DNA of 64,000 nucleotides from an uncultured Clostridia bacterium (GTDB lineage Bacteria > Bacillota > Clostridia > HGM11514): assembly GCA_934464705.1 (NCBI GenBank), contig CAKSKB010000003.1:106583-170582 (forward strand), written 5' to 3'. Under the pieces are notes generated by a model that was not told the origin of the DNA, did no database searches, and saw only the letters and a list, made by a program, of their open reading frames with translations. Position 1 is the first letter of the stretch. Each line of letters opens with the position of its first letter. A program made the position numbers and the translations under genes. This document shows, one piece after another, positions 8,491 to 17,761 of this stretch.

Positions 8491-9828
8491 TTAGAACGGA
8501 AGTTTAAGTCCTCTTCCGAAGCGTTTCATCTTTTTGGGGTCGGAAAACTGCTTCATCATTTTTCTCATCTGGTCAAACTGCTTCAGAAGCGCATTGACAT
8601 CGGTGACCTTCATTCCGCAGCCGTTTGCTATTCTGAGTTTTCGGCTTGCATTTATAATATCGGGATTTGTTCTTTCCGCAGGTGTCATGGATTTTATAAT
8701 CGCACCCACACGGTAGAACTTCTTTTCGTCTATGTTAACATCGCCCATCTTGGCTTTGTTGAACCCCGGAATCATCTCCATAAGACCGGAAAGCGGTCCC
8801 ATTTTTTTGAGCTGTTCCATCTGATTGAGAAAATCATCCAGAGTAAATGTCTGCGTGCGCATTTTCTTTTCAAGTTCGGCAGCCTGTTTTTCATCAAACG
8901 CCTGCTCCGCCTTTTCGATAAGCGTAAGGACATCACCCATGCCCAAAATCCTCGAAGCCATACGGTCCGGATAAAAAGGCTCAAGATCGCTGAGTTTTTC
9001 GCCCATACCGGCAAATTTAATCGGCCGTCCCGTTACCGCTCTTACCGAAATCGCCGCACCGCCTCTTGTATCACCGTCAAGCTTTGTCAGAATCACACCG
9101 TCGATATTAAGCTTGTTATGAAAACTTTCGGCGACATTCACCGCATCCTGACCCGTCATAGCGTCAACCGTGAGAAGAATTTCCTGCGGTTTTACGGCTG
9201 CTTTTATATTTTCAAGCTCGTCCATCAGAACTTCATCAACATGAAGCCTGCCGGCAGTATCGATAATCACAACATCGTTAAGATTTGAAACCGCATGCCT
9301 GAGCGCCGCTTTTGATATTTCAACCGGGTCAAGGCTGCCGTCGATTGTAAAAACGGGAATATTGAGCTGCGCACCCACAACCTGAAGCTGCTTTATCGCG
9401 GCCGGTCTGTACACATCGCACGCAACAAGCAGAGGCTTTTTGCCGTCTTTTCTCAAAAGCCCGGCAAGCTTTGCGCATGTTGTTGTTTTACCGGCACCCT
9501 GAAGCCCCACAAGCATATAAACGCTCGGCGGATTAGAGTTGAATGTAAGCTTTTCCGGCTTTTCGCCCATAAGCTTAATCAGTTCTTCGTTTACTATTTT
9601 AATAACCTGCTGTCCGGGCGTCAGGCTTTCAAGCACATCCGCGCCGACCGCGCGCTCGGAAATATTTTTAACAAAATCCTTAACAATCTTAAAGTTAACA
9701 TCAGCCTCAAGAAGAGCCATTTTAACCTCACGCATTGCGACTTTTATATCGTTCTCCGTAAGCTTGCCCTTACCGCGAAGCTTTTTAAAAGCCGCTTCAA
9801 GCTTTCCGGCAAGACTTTCAAATGCCAT
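8491..9828 (-). CDS. ffh: Signal recognition particle GTPase
   Basis: Ffh/SRP54 (445 aa) binds signal peptides and 4.5S/6S RNA and docks with FtsY to target membrane proteins. N domain helices occupy residues 1-85. The GTPase G domain has the P-loop GLQGAGKTTTCAKL, DTAGR and TKLDGDTRGG, and the C-terminal M domain is methionine-rich (NQMEQLKKMGPLSGLMEMIPG). Length is normal. The start lies 3 nt after the ylxM stop, so the two are probably coupled. Confidence 0.97.
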   Translation of the reverse strand: MAFESLAGKLEAAFKKLRGKGKLTENDIKVAMREVKMALLEADVNFKIVKDFVKNISERAVGADVLESLTPGQQVIKIVNEELIKLMGEKPEKLTFNSNPPSVYMLVGLQGAGKTTTCAKLAGLLRKDGKKPLLVACDVYRPAAIKQLQVVGAQLNIPVFTIDGSLDPVEISKAALRHAVSNLNDVVIIDTAGRLHVDEVLMDELENIKAAVKPQEILLTVDAMTGQDAVNVAESFHNKLNIDGVILTKLDGDTRGGAAISVRAVTGRPIKFAGMGEKLSDLEPFYPDRMASRILGMGDVLTLIEKAEQAFDEKQAAELEKKMRTQTFTLDDFLNQMEQLKKMGPLSGLMEMIPGFNKAKMGDVNIDEKKFYRVGAIIKSMTPAERTNPDIINASRKLRIANGCGMKVTDVNALLKQFDQMRKMMKQFSDPKKMKRFGRGLKLPF

Positions 9829-9831
9829 CGG

Positions 9832-10158
9832 TCAATCCTCCATTTCCTTGAGCTTCAATTCGATTTTTTCAGCCGTTTCCGGCTCAACCTTTTCAAGAAG
9901 CTTTCTGATTCCAGCTGCGGCTCTCTGATGCTTGGCGATAAGCTTCACAAGCCCGAGCCCTGCCTCAAACCGTTCAAGCTGCTTTTCGGCACGCTTTATA
10001 TTGTCAAGCACTGCCTGCCTTGTTATGCCGTAATGCTCCTTTATCTCGGAAAGGCTCAAATCCTCCTCATAATAAAGGCTCATAATGTCCGCCTGCTTAT
10101 CGGTAAGCAGCGGTCTGTAGGCATCGAGCAATTCGGCAGCATAAACATTTTTCTCCAT
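9832..10158 (-). CDS. ylxM: YlxM helix-turn-helix protein, UPF0122
   Basis: 108-aa YlxM/SRP-associated protein. Residues 15-65 form a sigma-factor-region-4-like helix-turn-helix (LLTDKQADIMSLYYEEDLS, then SEIKEHYGITRQAVLDNIKR). It is known to stimulate Ffh/SRP in some streptococci. First gene of the ffh operon, preceded by a strong promoter and a 28-bp palindrome. Confidence 0.92.
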   Translation of the reverse strand: MEKNVYAAELLDAYRPLLTDKQADIMSLYYEEDLSLSEIKEHYGITRQAVLDNIKRAEKQLERFEAGLGLVKLIAKHQRAAAGIRKLLEKVEPETAEKIELKLKEMED

Positions 10159-10181
10159 AAAACCGCCCCTTCTTAAAGAAA

Positions 10182-10209
10182 AGGTGTAAAGGATTTAACC
10201 TTTACACCT
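10182..10209. promoter_or_regulatory. Perfect palindrome in the ylxM leader
   Basis: Eleven-bp arms AGGTGTAAAGG and CCTTTACACCT around a 6-nt loop, immediately downstream of the ylxM -10 box and spanning the predicted transcription start. On the minus strand it is followed by TTTTCTTT, so it can also act as an intrinsic terminator for the stalk-domain gene. Operator, terminator and attenuator readings are all open. Confidence 0.55.
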
Positions 10210-10211
10210 AT

Positions 10212-10240
10212 ATAATACACTATTTTTACCGGTTTGTCAA
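10212..10240 (-). promoter_or_regulatory. Sigma-A promoter of the ylxM-ffh-trmD operon
   Basis: Minus-strand TTGACA (10240-10235), 17-nt spacer, TATTAT (10217-10212). The -35 box overlaps the stop codon of the preceding stalk-domain gene. Start of transcription expected near 10205. Confidence 0.72.
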
Positions 10241-10689
10241 GTGTTTTTTGCAAAAAAGTCGGATTTTATGTACTCAACCGAAACCGAATATTCCTCCGGA
10301 TTCCACGAAACATCGCAGCCCAAAGCCTCCGATACGGCTCTCAGCGGAACAAGAGTTCTGCCGGAAATTATTTCGGAGCTTACATCCATCGGCACCGTAT
10401 CGCCGTTTACGAAAATGGAATCAGAGCCGATTTTATGCACAATAAGTTCTTTATCCTTTGAAGCGTAAACATAAGCGCCGTCAAATTCTTCATTATAGGA
10501 AACATCGCAGCCGAGAGCCTCAAAAACCGTTCTCATCGGAACCAAAACCCTATCGTTTCTGATAACGGGAGATGCGTCGCAGATAAGCGGTTCGCCGTTC
10601 ACGCTGACAGATATATCCGCTGCATAAGTACTGCATACAATGCACACACAGGCACACACGACAAGCAGAAATACTTTTTTAATTGTCAC
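10237..10689 (-). CDS. Secreted stalk-domain protein (copper-amine-oxidase N-like)
   Basis: 150-aa exported protein with a signal peptide (hydrophobic VFLLVVCACVCIVC, likely cleavage after STYA) followed by two copies of the copper amine oxidase N-terminal/stalk fold. Each copy shows the pattern V-x-VNG...R-x-LVPMRTVFEALGCDV, and the second reads SGRTLVPLRAVSEALGCDVSW. No enzyme domain follows, so it is probably a small cell-wall or binding module. GTG at 10689 is chosen because the signal peptide begins there; AAGGAG is close upstream and the start overlaps the yaiI end by 11 nt. Confidence 0.78.
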   Translation of the reverse strand: MTIKKVFLLVVCACVCIVCSTYAADISVSVNGEPLICDASPVIRNDRVLVPMRTVFEALGCDVSYNEEFDGAYVYASKDKELIVHKIGSDSIFVNGDTVPMDVSSEIISGRTLVPLRAVSEALGCDVSWNPEEYSVSVEYIKSDFFAKNT

Positions 10690-11143
10690 CCGCTCCTTTT
10701 TCAGAATCCAGCAATTTTTCAAGCAGCCGTATCAGGCTCTGTTCAAACTGCTCGTCATTTTTTTTGGTTCTTTTGTGAAATCCGCAGAGTCTTCCGCCGC
10801 TTCTTCTGATTTTTGCGGAAATATGGCGTTCAAAAAGCATTTGGTCAATATTCTTATCCGAAAATACCGTACCGAAATTGTTAATGGCATAAGCGCCCTT
10901 CCCGAGTGCCAGCGCCGCAACGCCGTAGTCCTGGGTAACAACAACATCCCCCGACTCCGCCCTGTTTATAAGCGCAAGGTCAACGGCGTCCTTTCCCTGC
11001 CCGACCGTAACTATTTCCGAATATTCCGAATCGAGTATATGTGACGAATCGATAAACATAACGACAGGTATTCCGTATTTTTTTGCGGTTCTCTCTATTA
11101 TGTTTTTTACCGGGCAGGCGTCTGCATCCACAAGTATTTTCAA
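10679..11143 (-). CDS. yaiI: YaiI/YqxD family (DUF188) protein
   Basis: 154-aa conserved protein with the PIN-like DUF188 fold; it starts MKILVDADACPVKNII, the family's signature with clustered acidic residues, and has GDVVVTQDYGVAALALGKGA and ISAKIRRSGGRLCG. Biochemical role is not established for the family. The start is TTG at 11143 with GGAGG upstream. Downstream it overlaps the stalk-domain gene. Confidence 0.88.
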   Translation of the reverse strand: MKILVDADACPVKNIIERTAKKYGIPVVMFIDSSHILDSEYSEIVTVGQGKDAVDLALINRAESGDVVVTQDYGVAALALGKGAYAINNFGTVFSDKNIDQMLFERHISAKIRRSGGRLCGFHKRTKKNDEQFEQSLIRLLEKLLDSEKGAGDN

Positions 11144-11200
11144 GGCAATTCCTCCAAAACAAAGTATCTGCCTACAGTATATGCAGGCAGAATCCGTTTG

Positions 11201-12202
11201 TTATCTGATATGCTTGCTTGCGAAGTTCCATGCGTCTGCGCACATCTCGTCAATACCGTACTGCGCCTTCCATCCGAGTTCGCGGAAGGCCTTGTCGGGG
11301 TTTGCGTAGCACTGCGCAATATCGCCCGGTCTGCGGTCAACAATCTTATAATTAACCTTTTTTCCGCTTGCCTTTTCAAACGCCTTTACAACCTGCAGAA
11401 CGCTGTAGCCGTTGCCGGTACCGAGATTGTAAATCTTAACGCCGTCCTCACCGAGTATTTTTTCCACAGCTTTAACATGACCGAGAGCAAGGTCAACAAC
11501 ATGAATGTAATCGCGGACGCCCGTACCGTCAGGCGTGTCATAATCATCACCAAAGACGCTCAGACACTCAAGTTCGCCCGTTGCAACCTTGGCAACATAC
11601 GGAAGAAGATTATTAGGAATTCCGTTCGGGTCCTCACCGAGAAGTCCGCTTTTGTGGGCGCCGATAGGATTGAAGTATCTGAGAAGAACGATGCCCCAGT
11701 CGCTGTCAGCAACATGGATATCCTGCAAAATTCTTTCAATCATAAGCTTCGTGCTGCCGTAAGGATTTGTCGTATGAAGCGGAAAATCCTCCGTAATCGG
11801 CACGGAAGCCGGGTCGCCGTAAACCGTAGCAGAAGAGCTGAACACAATCTTTTTGCAGCCGTGTTTTGCCATAACTTCGCAGAGCACGAGAGTGCTTTCG
11901 ATATTATTGTGGTAATATCTTATAGGCTGAGCCACCGATTCTCCGACAGCCTTAAGCCCCGCAAAATGGATAACAACATCAATTTTATTTTCATCAAATA
12001 TTTTTTCGACCGCATCTTTGTCAAGAAGGTCATTTTCGTAAAACTTAAAATCCTTGCCCGAAATCTTTTTGATATTCTCAACCGCCTCGGGTTTTGAGTT
12101 AATAAAGTTGTCAACAACAACAATGTCATACCCTGCCGCCAAAAGTTCAACGCAGGTATGGCTTCCTATGTAGCCTGCACCGCCGGTAACCAAAATACTC
12201 AT
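11201..12202 (-). CDS. galE: UDP-glucose 4-epimerase
   Basis: 333-aa NAD-dependent SDR-family epimerase interconverting UDP-glucose and UDP-galactose, the last Leloir step. The Rossmann GGAGYIGSH is at residues 7-15, the catalytic Tyr-x3-Lys is in NPYGSTKLM (about 148-152), and the Thr/Ser partner is in FSSSATVYG. Length is typical. Monocistronic with its own promoter; galT and galK are 13 kb away, consistent with a constitutive role in supplying cell-wall sugars. Confidence 0.95.
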   Translation of the reverse strand: MSILVTGGAGYIGSHTCVELLAAGYDIVVVDNFINSKPEAVENIKKISGKDFKFYENDLLDKDAVEKIFDENKIDVVIHFAGLKAVGESVAQPIRYYHNNIESTLVLCEVMAKHGCKKIVFSSSATVYGDPASVPITEDFPLHTTNPYGSTKLMIERILQDIHVADSDWGIVLLRYFNPIGAHKSGLLGEDPNGIPNNLLPYVAKVATGELECLSVFGDDYDTPDGTGVRDYIHVVDLALGHVKAVEKILGEDGVKIYNLGTGNGYSVLQVVKAFEKASGKKVNYKIVDRRPGDIAQCYANPDKAFRELGWKAQYGIDEMCADAWNFASKHIR

Positions 12203-12239
12203 AGCAAATTCTCCTTCACTCTAAAAAGATTCAGATTAT

Positions 12240-12268
12240 ATTATATAACATTTTAAGGAAAAAATCAA
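12240..12268 (-). promoter_or_regulatory. galE promoter
   Basis: Minus-strand TTGATT (12268-12263), 17-nt spacer, perfect TATAAT (12245-12240), about 38 nt before the galE ATG. Confidence 0.68.
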
Positions 12269-12280
12269 GTCCCAAATTAA

Positions 12281-12314
12281 ACAAAACGGCCCCGGATAAA
12301 CGGAGCCGTTTTGT
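12281..12314 (-). terminator. Terminator after the ligA/12315 gene unit
   Basis: 14-bp arms ACAAAACGGCTCCG and CGGGGCCGTTTTGT (one wobble) with a 6-nt loop, the second arm ending TTTTGTTTAATTT on the minus strand. It begins right at the stop of the 56-aa gene. Confidence 0.78.
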
Positions 12315-12485
12315 TCATCTCATTTTACAGCACAAGCCGTCTGCGGCGTCCTCGACCGAATGAAGCGCACGCTTTGCACGGCGCTTCATGGCGCGGATAT
12401 CCTTTTTCTCCGGAGGATTAACCGCCATCAGAACGCCTGCGCCGACCATAAGACCGATAACCATACCTTTGCAGAATTTGCACAT
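12315..12485 (-). CDS. Small YtxH-like membrane-anchored protein
   Basis: 56-aa protein with one hydrophobic segment (GMVIGLMVGAGVLMAV, residues 7-22) followed by a basic tail (KKDIRAMKRRAKRALHSVEDA), resembling short YtxH-type proteins. ATG 12485 has GAGGTGAT 7 nt upstream; a longer in-frame start at 12515 would overlap the ligA stop and lacks a ribosome site. It lies 30 nt after ligA. Function unknown. Confidence 0.65.
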   Translation of the reverse strand: MCKFCKGMVIGLMVGAGVLMAVNPPEKKDIRAMKRRAKRALHSVEDAADGLCCKMR

Positions 12486-12515
12486 ATAAATCACCTCGGG
12501 GTTATTATTCCGCAA

Positions 12516-14495
12516 TTACTGCGAAATAAGCGCAGAAAATTCTTCCTCACCGATGATTTTTACGCCAAGTTTTTCGGCTTTGTCAAGTTTGCTGCCCGCT
12601 TCATCGCCGGCAACGACAATGCTCGTTTTTTTGGAAACCGATGACGAAACCTTACCGCCGAGGCTTTCAATAACCGCCGCTGCCTCCGAGCGGGTATAAT
12701 TTTCGAGAGAGCCGGTTAAAACAAATGTCATTCCGGCAAATTTCGTTCCTGCCGCAGCCGTACCGCACTCCATATTCACCCCGGCCGCCTTCAGGCGGCT
12801 GATTGTGTGAATTGTCTGCTGCTGCGAAAGGAATTCGACAATGCTTTCAGCCATAATTGCGCCGACATCGTCAATCGAAGCAATTTCATCTGCGGAAGCC
12901 GCCAGAAGTGCGTCCATCGATTTAAAACGGGAGGCAATCAGCTTTGCCGAATTTGCTCCGACATGTCTTATGCCGAGAGCTGTTATCAGCTTTGACAAAT
13001 CGTTTTCCTTGCTTTTTTCTATTGCTGAAATAAGGTTTTCCGCAGATTTTTTGCCCATTCTGTCAAGGGATGCGACATCGTCCTCCGAGAGATAGTACAA
13101 ATCCGCTTCTGATTTTATCAGCCCGGACTCAATAAGCGACTGAACCAGCGCCGGTCCCAGGCCTTCAATATCCATTGCCCCTTTTGAGGCAAAATGGATT
13201 ATATTTCTCACAAGCTGCGCCGGGCACTCGATTCCCGTGCATCGGTAAGCCGCTTCGCCATCGTCCCTGACAACCGGAGCGCCGCATACAGGGCAAAGCT
13301 TTGGCATGGCAAATTCGGTTTCGCTGCCGTTTCTTGCGGACTTATCGACCGAAAGAACCTCCGGAATAATTTCACCGGCTTTCTGCACAATAACCGTATC
13401 GCCTATCCTGATATCCCGTTCCCTTATAAAGTCGATATTGTGAAGCGTAGCTTTTGAAACGGTAGTCCCGGCAAGCCTTACAGGCTCCAAAACCGCATTC
13501 GGAGTCAGAACACCCGTTCTGCCGACATTGAGCACAATATCCGTAAGCTTTGTTTTCTTTTTCTCCGGCGGAAATTTGTATGCCGCCGCCCATCTCGGGG
13601 CTTTAGCCGTGCTGCCGAGTTTTTCGCGCTGCGCAAACGAATTGACCTTTATAACAACCCCGTCAATATCAAACCCGAGTTCACCGCGCCGTTCGGCAAT
13701 ATCGTTAATTTCATTAATTATACCGTCAATTTCCGAAAGCTTTCTGAAATCCGGAATAACCTTGAAACCGTGCTCTTTGAGATACATGAGCGAATCATAA
13801 TGATTGTCGAATTTCTCCTCGGAAATCCTCTGGACATTAAACACAAATATGTCAAGCTTTCGTTTTGCGGCAATTTTCGGGTCAAGCTGACGAAGCGACC
13901 CTGCAGCGGCATTTCTCGGATTTGCAAAGAGCGGTTCGCCGTCAATTTCACGCTGTGCATTTACCGCCTCGAAGCTTTTGTGGGGCATGTACACCTCGCC
14001 CCTTACCTCGAGAAGTTCCGGCGCATTTTCAACCGAAAGAGGAACGCTCCTGACGGTTTTGATGTTTTCGGTAACATTCTCACCGATTCGTCCGTTGCCC
14101 CTTGTAGAACCGATTTCAAGCAAGCCGTTTCGGTATTCGAGAGAAACCGACAGCCCGTCTATCTTGTATTCAACGACATATTCGACTTTCTCACCGGAAA
14201 TCAAGCCCTTTACCCTTTCGTCAAACTCACGCAGTTCCTCGAAAGAAAAAACATCGTTAATGCTTTCCATCGGAACTTCATGCCGCACCTGCTCAAAGCT
14301 TTCGAGAGCATAGCCGCCGACTCTTTTTGTCGGAGAATCGGGTTTTGCAAACTCCGGATATTTTTCCTCAAGTTCCGAAAGTTCACGCATGAGTGCATCA
14401 TACTCAAAATCCGAAATTGTCGGATTGTCCATGACATAATAATTGTAATTATGTTCATTTATGATTTTTGTAAGTTCTTCAATTCTTTGTTTCAT
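12516..14495 (-). CDS. ligA: NAD-dependent DNA ligase
   Basis: 659-aa LigA sealing nicks in replication and repair with NAD+. Ia domain at the N-terminus (NEHNYNYYVMDNPTISDFEYD), adenylated Lys in VEYKIDGLSVSLEY (about residue 112), OB fold, four-Cys zinc finger (CPVCGAP...CTGIECPAQ), helix-hairpin-helix repeats, and a C-terminal BRCT domain from about 580 (FAGMTFVLTGSLENYTRSEA). Complete length. Its start overlaps the yunB end by 17 nt. Confidence 0.96.
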   Translation of the reverse strand: MKQRIEELTKIINEHNYNYYVMDNPTISDFEYDALMRELSELEEKYPEFAKPDSPTKRVGGYALESFEQVRHEVPMESINDVFSFEELREFDERVKGLISGEKVEYVVEYKIDGLSVSLEYRNGLLEIGSTRGNGRIGENVTENIKTVRSVPLSVENAPELLEVRGEVYMPHKSFEAVNAQREIDGEPLFANPRNAAAGSLRQLDPKIAAKRKLDIFVFNVQRISEEKFDNHYDSLMYLKEHGFKVIPDFRKLSEIDGIINEINDIAERRGELGFDIDGVVIKVNSFAQREKLGSTAKAPRWAAAYKFPPEKKKTKLTDIVLNVGRTGVLTPNAVLEPVRLAGTTVSKATLHNIDFIRERDIRIGDTVIVQKAGEIIPEVLSVDKSARNGSETEFAMPKLCPVCGAPVVRDDGEAAYRCTGIECPAQLVRNIIHFASKGAMDIEGLGPALVQSLIESGLIKSEADLYYLSEDDVASLDRMGKKSAENLISAIEKSKENDLSKLITALGIRHVGANSAKLIASRFKSMDALLAASADEIASIDDVGAIMAESIVEFLSQQQTIHTISRLKAAGVNMECGTAAAGTKFAGMTFVLTGSLENYTRSEAAAVIESLGGKVSSSVSKKTSIVVAGDEAGSKLDKAEKLGVKIIGEEEFSALISQ

Positions 14496-15171
14496 TTTTC
14501 ACCAGCCCGTTTATATCCGCATAGGCATTCGGCACCTGACCTGCGATTATGGTTTCCGCAATCGGCACTTCCTTTTCGACCCTAAGCGTGTTGCCGCCGA
14601 AAGGCAGAACGATTGCCACGCTTGCCGATGCAACAAGATTTATTCTGTGAATTGTTCTGTTGATATCTGCGCTTTCAAACGAACTTTCAAAATCGGCATA
14701 AGCCGTGCCGTACGGCTCGCTTTTAAAAGGGATTCTTATCCCGGCGCCCGAAAAAAGTTTAGAGCCGACAAGCATACCGATAGGCACATACACCTCGGTT
14801 TCATTAAGTTCATTCATTTTTTCGTTCATTTCCCGTGACAGCGCCGACCTTATTTTATTAAGCCTGACCTCGTTTGCGTAAACCGCGGTAACCTGATTGT
14901 TTTCGTCATACGAAACGCTGATAATATCATCGTAACTAAGGTTTTCAAGTTCCTTGCAGCTGTATATTGCGTCATCGATAATAAGAACCACATCGGTTTC
15001 GGCATTATCCTCCGCCATATCGACAATCTGCGGCACGACGCCTTTCAGAAAAAGTCTTGAAAACATTATAATTATCGCAGAAACAAGCACGGGAACAATA
15101 AATTTGTTTATGCGTTTTCTCTGCATACTGTAACCGGCATGGGATTTCCAGCGCCTTAAAATCACCTTCAT
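14479..15171 (-). CDS. yunB: Sporulation protein YunB
   Basis: 230-aa protein with one N-terminal membrane segment (FIVPVLVSAIIIMFSRLFL, residues 24-42) and an extracytoplasmic domain containing ISVSYDENNQVTAVYAN, VPIGMLVGSKLFSGAGIRIPF and the C-terminal ETIIAGQVPNAYADI. These match YunB, a sigma-E-dependent sporulation protein in Bacillus (family knowledge). The combination with ligA in one transcript is unusual for function but tight in sequence (17-nt overlap). Confidence 0.85.
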   Translation of the reverse strand: MKVILRRWKSHAGYSMQRKRINKFIVPVLVSAIIIMFSRLFLKGVVPQIVDMAEDNAETDVVLIIDDAIYSCKELENLSYDDIISVSYDENNQVTAVYANEVRLNKIRSALSREMNEKMNELNETEVYVPIGMLVGSKLFSGAGIRIPFKSEPYGTAYADFESSFESADINRTIHRINLVASASVAIVLPFGGNTLRVEKEVPIAETIIAGQVPNAYADINGLVKNETKN

Positions 15172-15198
15172 ATCATCACCGGTTTAAATATATGACTA

Positions 15199-16875
15199 TT
15201 ATATCATATTATAGACTTTTACATTCAGATTTTCGGGACGAAGGTCGCCGTAAACGATTTTAAACTTATATGCGTCCTTCACGGTTTCAAATTTGCAAAT
15301 CATGTTTTTGCCGGGTCTGTCACCCTCGAAAATCTTGTAATAATTCTGCCCGTCAAAGGCGAAAATCCCGTATTTCCACATACCGTCGCCGTTGAATGTT
15401 ACCGTGTTGAAAGGATAAATTCCGCCAAGGTCGATAACAGCCTCTGTTTCTCCGATTTCAACGGAAGACGAAGGATTTTCAAGCAGATTTTTATTTTTTG
15501 CAACAGCGGTTTCTTCTTCAAAGACATCGAACGGCAATTTATAAATACCGAAATCCGCAATCGCCGGAACCGCCGCAGCGTCCGTAATTTCAAGCCTGAT
15601 TTTGGTTGCCGTAACGGCCGAGAAATGCCTTGCATATCGGTTGCCAATACATTCGCCCTCGCAAAGAACCGTCCATCCTTCGCTTGTATATGCAGAAATT
15701 TTAAATCCGCGCACTCTGTGCCCAAGTCCGATAACCTCCGAAACCGACACGCAGTCAAATACAACAGGCTTTTCCAAATCAAATTCAACCGACGGAGTTA
15801 AATTGCCGTCCTCCGGTGCGTAAAATCCGCCTTCTGCAGTTAAAAGCCCGGCCCCGCAGCCGCATCTTGCCTTATCGGCGGTTATTTCCGAACCGCAAAG
15901 AAGATTAAACGCAAAAGTCTGCCTGAGAATTTTTTCGGCCTCTATAAGATTTTCCCTGTCCGCTTCCGCAATAAGGCCGTTCTTATCCGGCGGAATATTA
16001 ACAAGCAGAACACAGTTGCTTCCTACGGAATCAAACCACAGCTGCACAAGATTTGAAGGGGTTCTGACCTCGCCGTCCTGATTTTCGTGATAAAACCACC
16101 CGGGGCGGATTGAAACATCAACCTCCGCCGGCATATAAAGCGAACCGTCTTTTTCACCGTGATTGAAATGATATCTTTCTCTTTCTTTATCTGTTACCGG
16201 GTTTATTGTAGCGTAACACGGGTCGCCGGCAAAGCCGGCCTCATTCCCTACCCACCTTGTATCAACATAGCACGGATTGCAGAGCGTAAAGGGCCCGAAC
16301 ACAGCGCACTGCGGCTGAAGCTTTTTAACCGTATATGCCCAAAGACCCCAGTCATAAACCGCTTTGTCGCTCCCGGCGCCGTCCCACCAGCACTCATATA
16401 TTGTGCCGTAATTCGTCATCAATTCCACAAGCTGATTATTGTAATATTCATTATACTTTTCCGTACCCCATTCCGGATAGTTTCTGTCCCACGGGGAAAG
16501 ATAAATTCCCGCCTTTATACCGTATTCGCGGCAGGCATCTGTAAACTCACGCACGATATCGCCGTTCCCGTTTTTGTAAGGCGAATTTTTAACGCTGTGC
16601 TCAGTATATTTGCTCGGCCACAGGCAAAAACCGTCATGGTGCTTCGCGGTTATTATCGCAGTGGTATAGCCGGCTTCTTTAATCGTTCTCATCCACGAGC
16701 GGCAATCAAGTTTTTCGGGGTTGAAAAGCTTCGGGTCCTCGCTGCCGTCGCCCCATTCCCTTCCTGTGAAGGTATTGATTCCGAAATGAAAAAAAGCCAT
16801 TTTTTCACGCCTGTACCATTCAGCCTGAATTTCCGACGGTACAGCGCCGTAAGCTTGCAAACCAAAGTAATTCAT
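15199..16875 (-). CDS. Alpha-L-fucosidase, glycoside hydrolase family 29
   Basis: 558-aa GH29 enzyme removing alpha-linked L-fucose. The barrel begins WYRREKMAFFHFGINTFTG and has ITAKHHDGFCLWPS, GIYLSPWDRNYP and CWWDGAG, where the Asp is the expected nucleophile (near residue 172). A C-terminal discoidin-like (F5/8) beta-sandwich follows from about 340 (FDCVSVSEVIGLGHRVRGFKI, ATKIRLEITD). No signal peptide, so it works on imported oligosaccharides. The second ATG (16875) is 9 nt from GAGG and is preferred to ATG 16881. It directly follows the Ppx gene. Confidence 0.9.
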   Translation of the reverse strand: MNYFGLQAYGAVPSEIQAEWYRREKMAFFHFGINTFTGREWGDGSEDPKLFNPEKLDCRSWMRTIKEAGYTTAIITAKHHDGFCLWPSKYTEHSVKNSPYKNGNGDIVREFTDACREYGIKAGIYLSPWDRNYPEWGTEKYNEYYNNQLVELMTNYGTIYECWWDGAGSDKAVYDWGLWAYTVKKLQPQCAVFGPFTLCNPCYVDTRWVGNEAGFAGDPCYATINPVTDKERERYHFNHGEKDGSLYMPAEVDVSIRPGWFYHENQDGEVRTPSNLVQLWFDSVGSNCVLLVNIPPDKNGLIAEADRENLIEAEKILRQTFAFNLLCGSEITADKARCGCGAGLLTAEGGFYAPEDGNLTPSVEFDLEKPVVFDCVSVSEVIGLGHRVRGFKISAYTSEGWTVLCEGECIGNRYARHFSAVTATKIRLEITDAAAVPAIADFGIYKLPFDVFEEETAVAKNKNLLENPSSSVEIGETEAVIDLGGIYPFNTVTFNGDGMWKYGIFAFDGQNYYKIFEGDRPGKNMICKFETVKDAYKFKIVYGDLRPENLNVKVYNMI

Positions 16876-16877
16876 AA

Positions 16878-17744
16878 TCATTTTCCTCTTATTTTATTTA
16901 TAATATACCCTTCTTTCACACCGCAGTCACAAGCGGTGATTTCAGAAGGCTTTATGATAAGTTCCAGCACGATTGCAGGCGCAAGCCCTGCTGTTATGGT
17001 GTCGGAGCGCCGCTTTGGTATGCCGAAATCTTCACGCTCCGAAACCGTCATCGAAAGCATTTTATCGGCAAACTGCGAAAGAGTGTAATCTTTTTTGTAA
17101 TCGTACCAATTTCTAAGCGAACCGCCGAGCATAACCATAGGAACATTTTTTATCCCGAATATCCAGTCAAGCGACGCAAAGCCGTCCGAAATATGCGCAA
17201 TGACATCATTGAATTCCTTCGGGGAAAGCGTTTCCCCGGATGAAAACATCCTGTTGAGCACAACAGAACCCCATGGAGCGGAAACACGGTTTTTAACCTC
17301 GCCGCCGTTTACATAGGCGATTTCGGTGCTTCCTCCCCCGGTATCAATCATAACAAATTCCCGAAAACCCGTCTTATGCATGATTGACAGGCAGTCATAA
17401 TACGCCTCGTCACTCCCGGAAATCACATCGATATCAACCCCGACCGCACTCTTAACAAGCGACAAAAACCACTCGCTGTTATCGGCACGCCTGACAGCCT
17501 CGGTTGCAATAACCGAAACTTCATCGCACGATAAATCTCCGCACTTTTTTATAAATTCCGAAAGTGCAAGCACCGCCCGAAGCGCCGGTTCGGGCTTAAG
17601 TGTGTTGCTGCTGTCGGTCATACCTTCAGCAAGCCTTACATAAATATTGTCGCTGAACACGGTATTGAAATCATCGCCGATAATTTCAGCAACCGTCAGC
17701 CTTGCCGAATTTGAACCCAAATCAATTACTCCGATTTTCTTCAT
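16878..17744 (-). CDS. Exopolyphosphatase/pppGpp phosphatase family protein
   Basis: 288-aa Ppx/GppA-family protein of the ASKHA fold. It has the phosphate-1 motif IGVIDLGSNSARLTVAEI at residues 3-20 and phosphate-2 motif MIDTGGGSTEIAYV around 130. It lacks the C-terminal HD-like domain of E. coli Ppx, as is common for the short form. It could hydrolyse polyphosphate or pppGpp; the sequence does not separate these. Start is ATG 17744. The fucosidase starts right at its end. Confidence 0.87.
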   Translation of the reverse strand: MKKIGVIDLGSNSARLTVAEIIGDDFNTVFSDNIYVRLAEGMTDSSNTLKPEPALRAVLALSEFIKKCGDLSCDEVSVIATEAVRRADNSEWFLSLVKSAVGVDIDVISGSDEAYYDCLSIMHKTGFREFVMIDTGGGSTEIAYVNGGEVKNRVSAPWGSVVLNRMFSSGETLSPKEFNDVIAHISDGFASLDWIFGIKNVPMVMLGGSLRNWYDYKKDYTLSQFADKMLSMTVSEREDFGIPKRRSDTITAGLAPAIVLELIIKPSEITACDCGVKEGYIINKIRGK

Positions 17745-17761
17745 AACTCACCATATAAACA

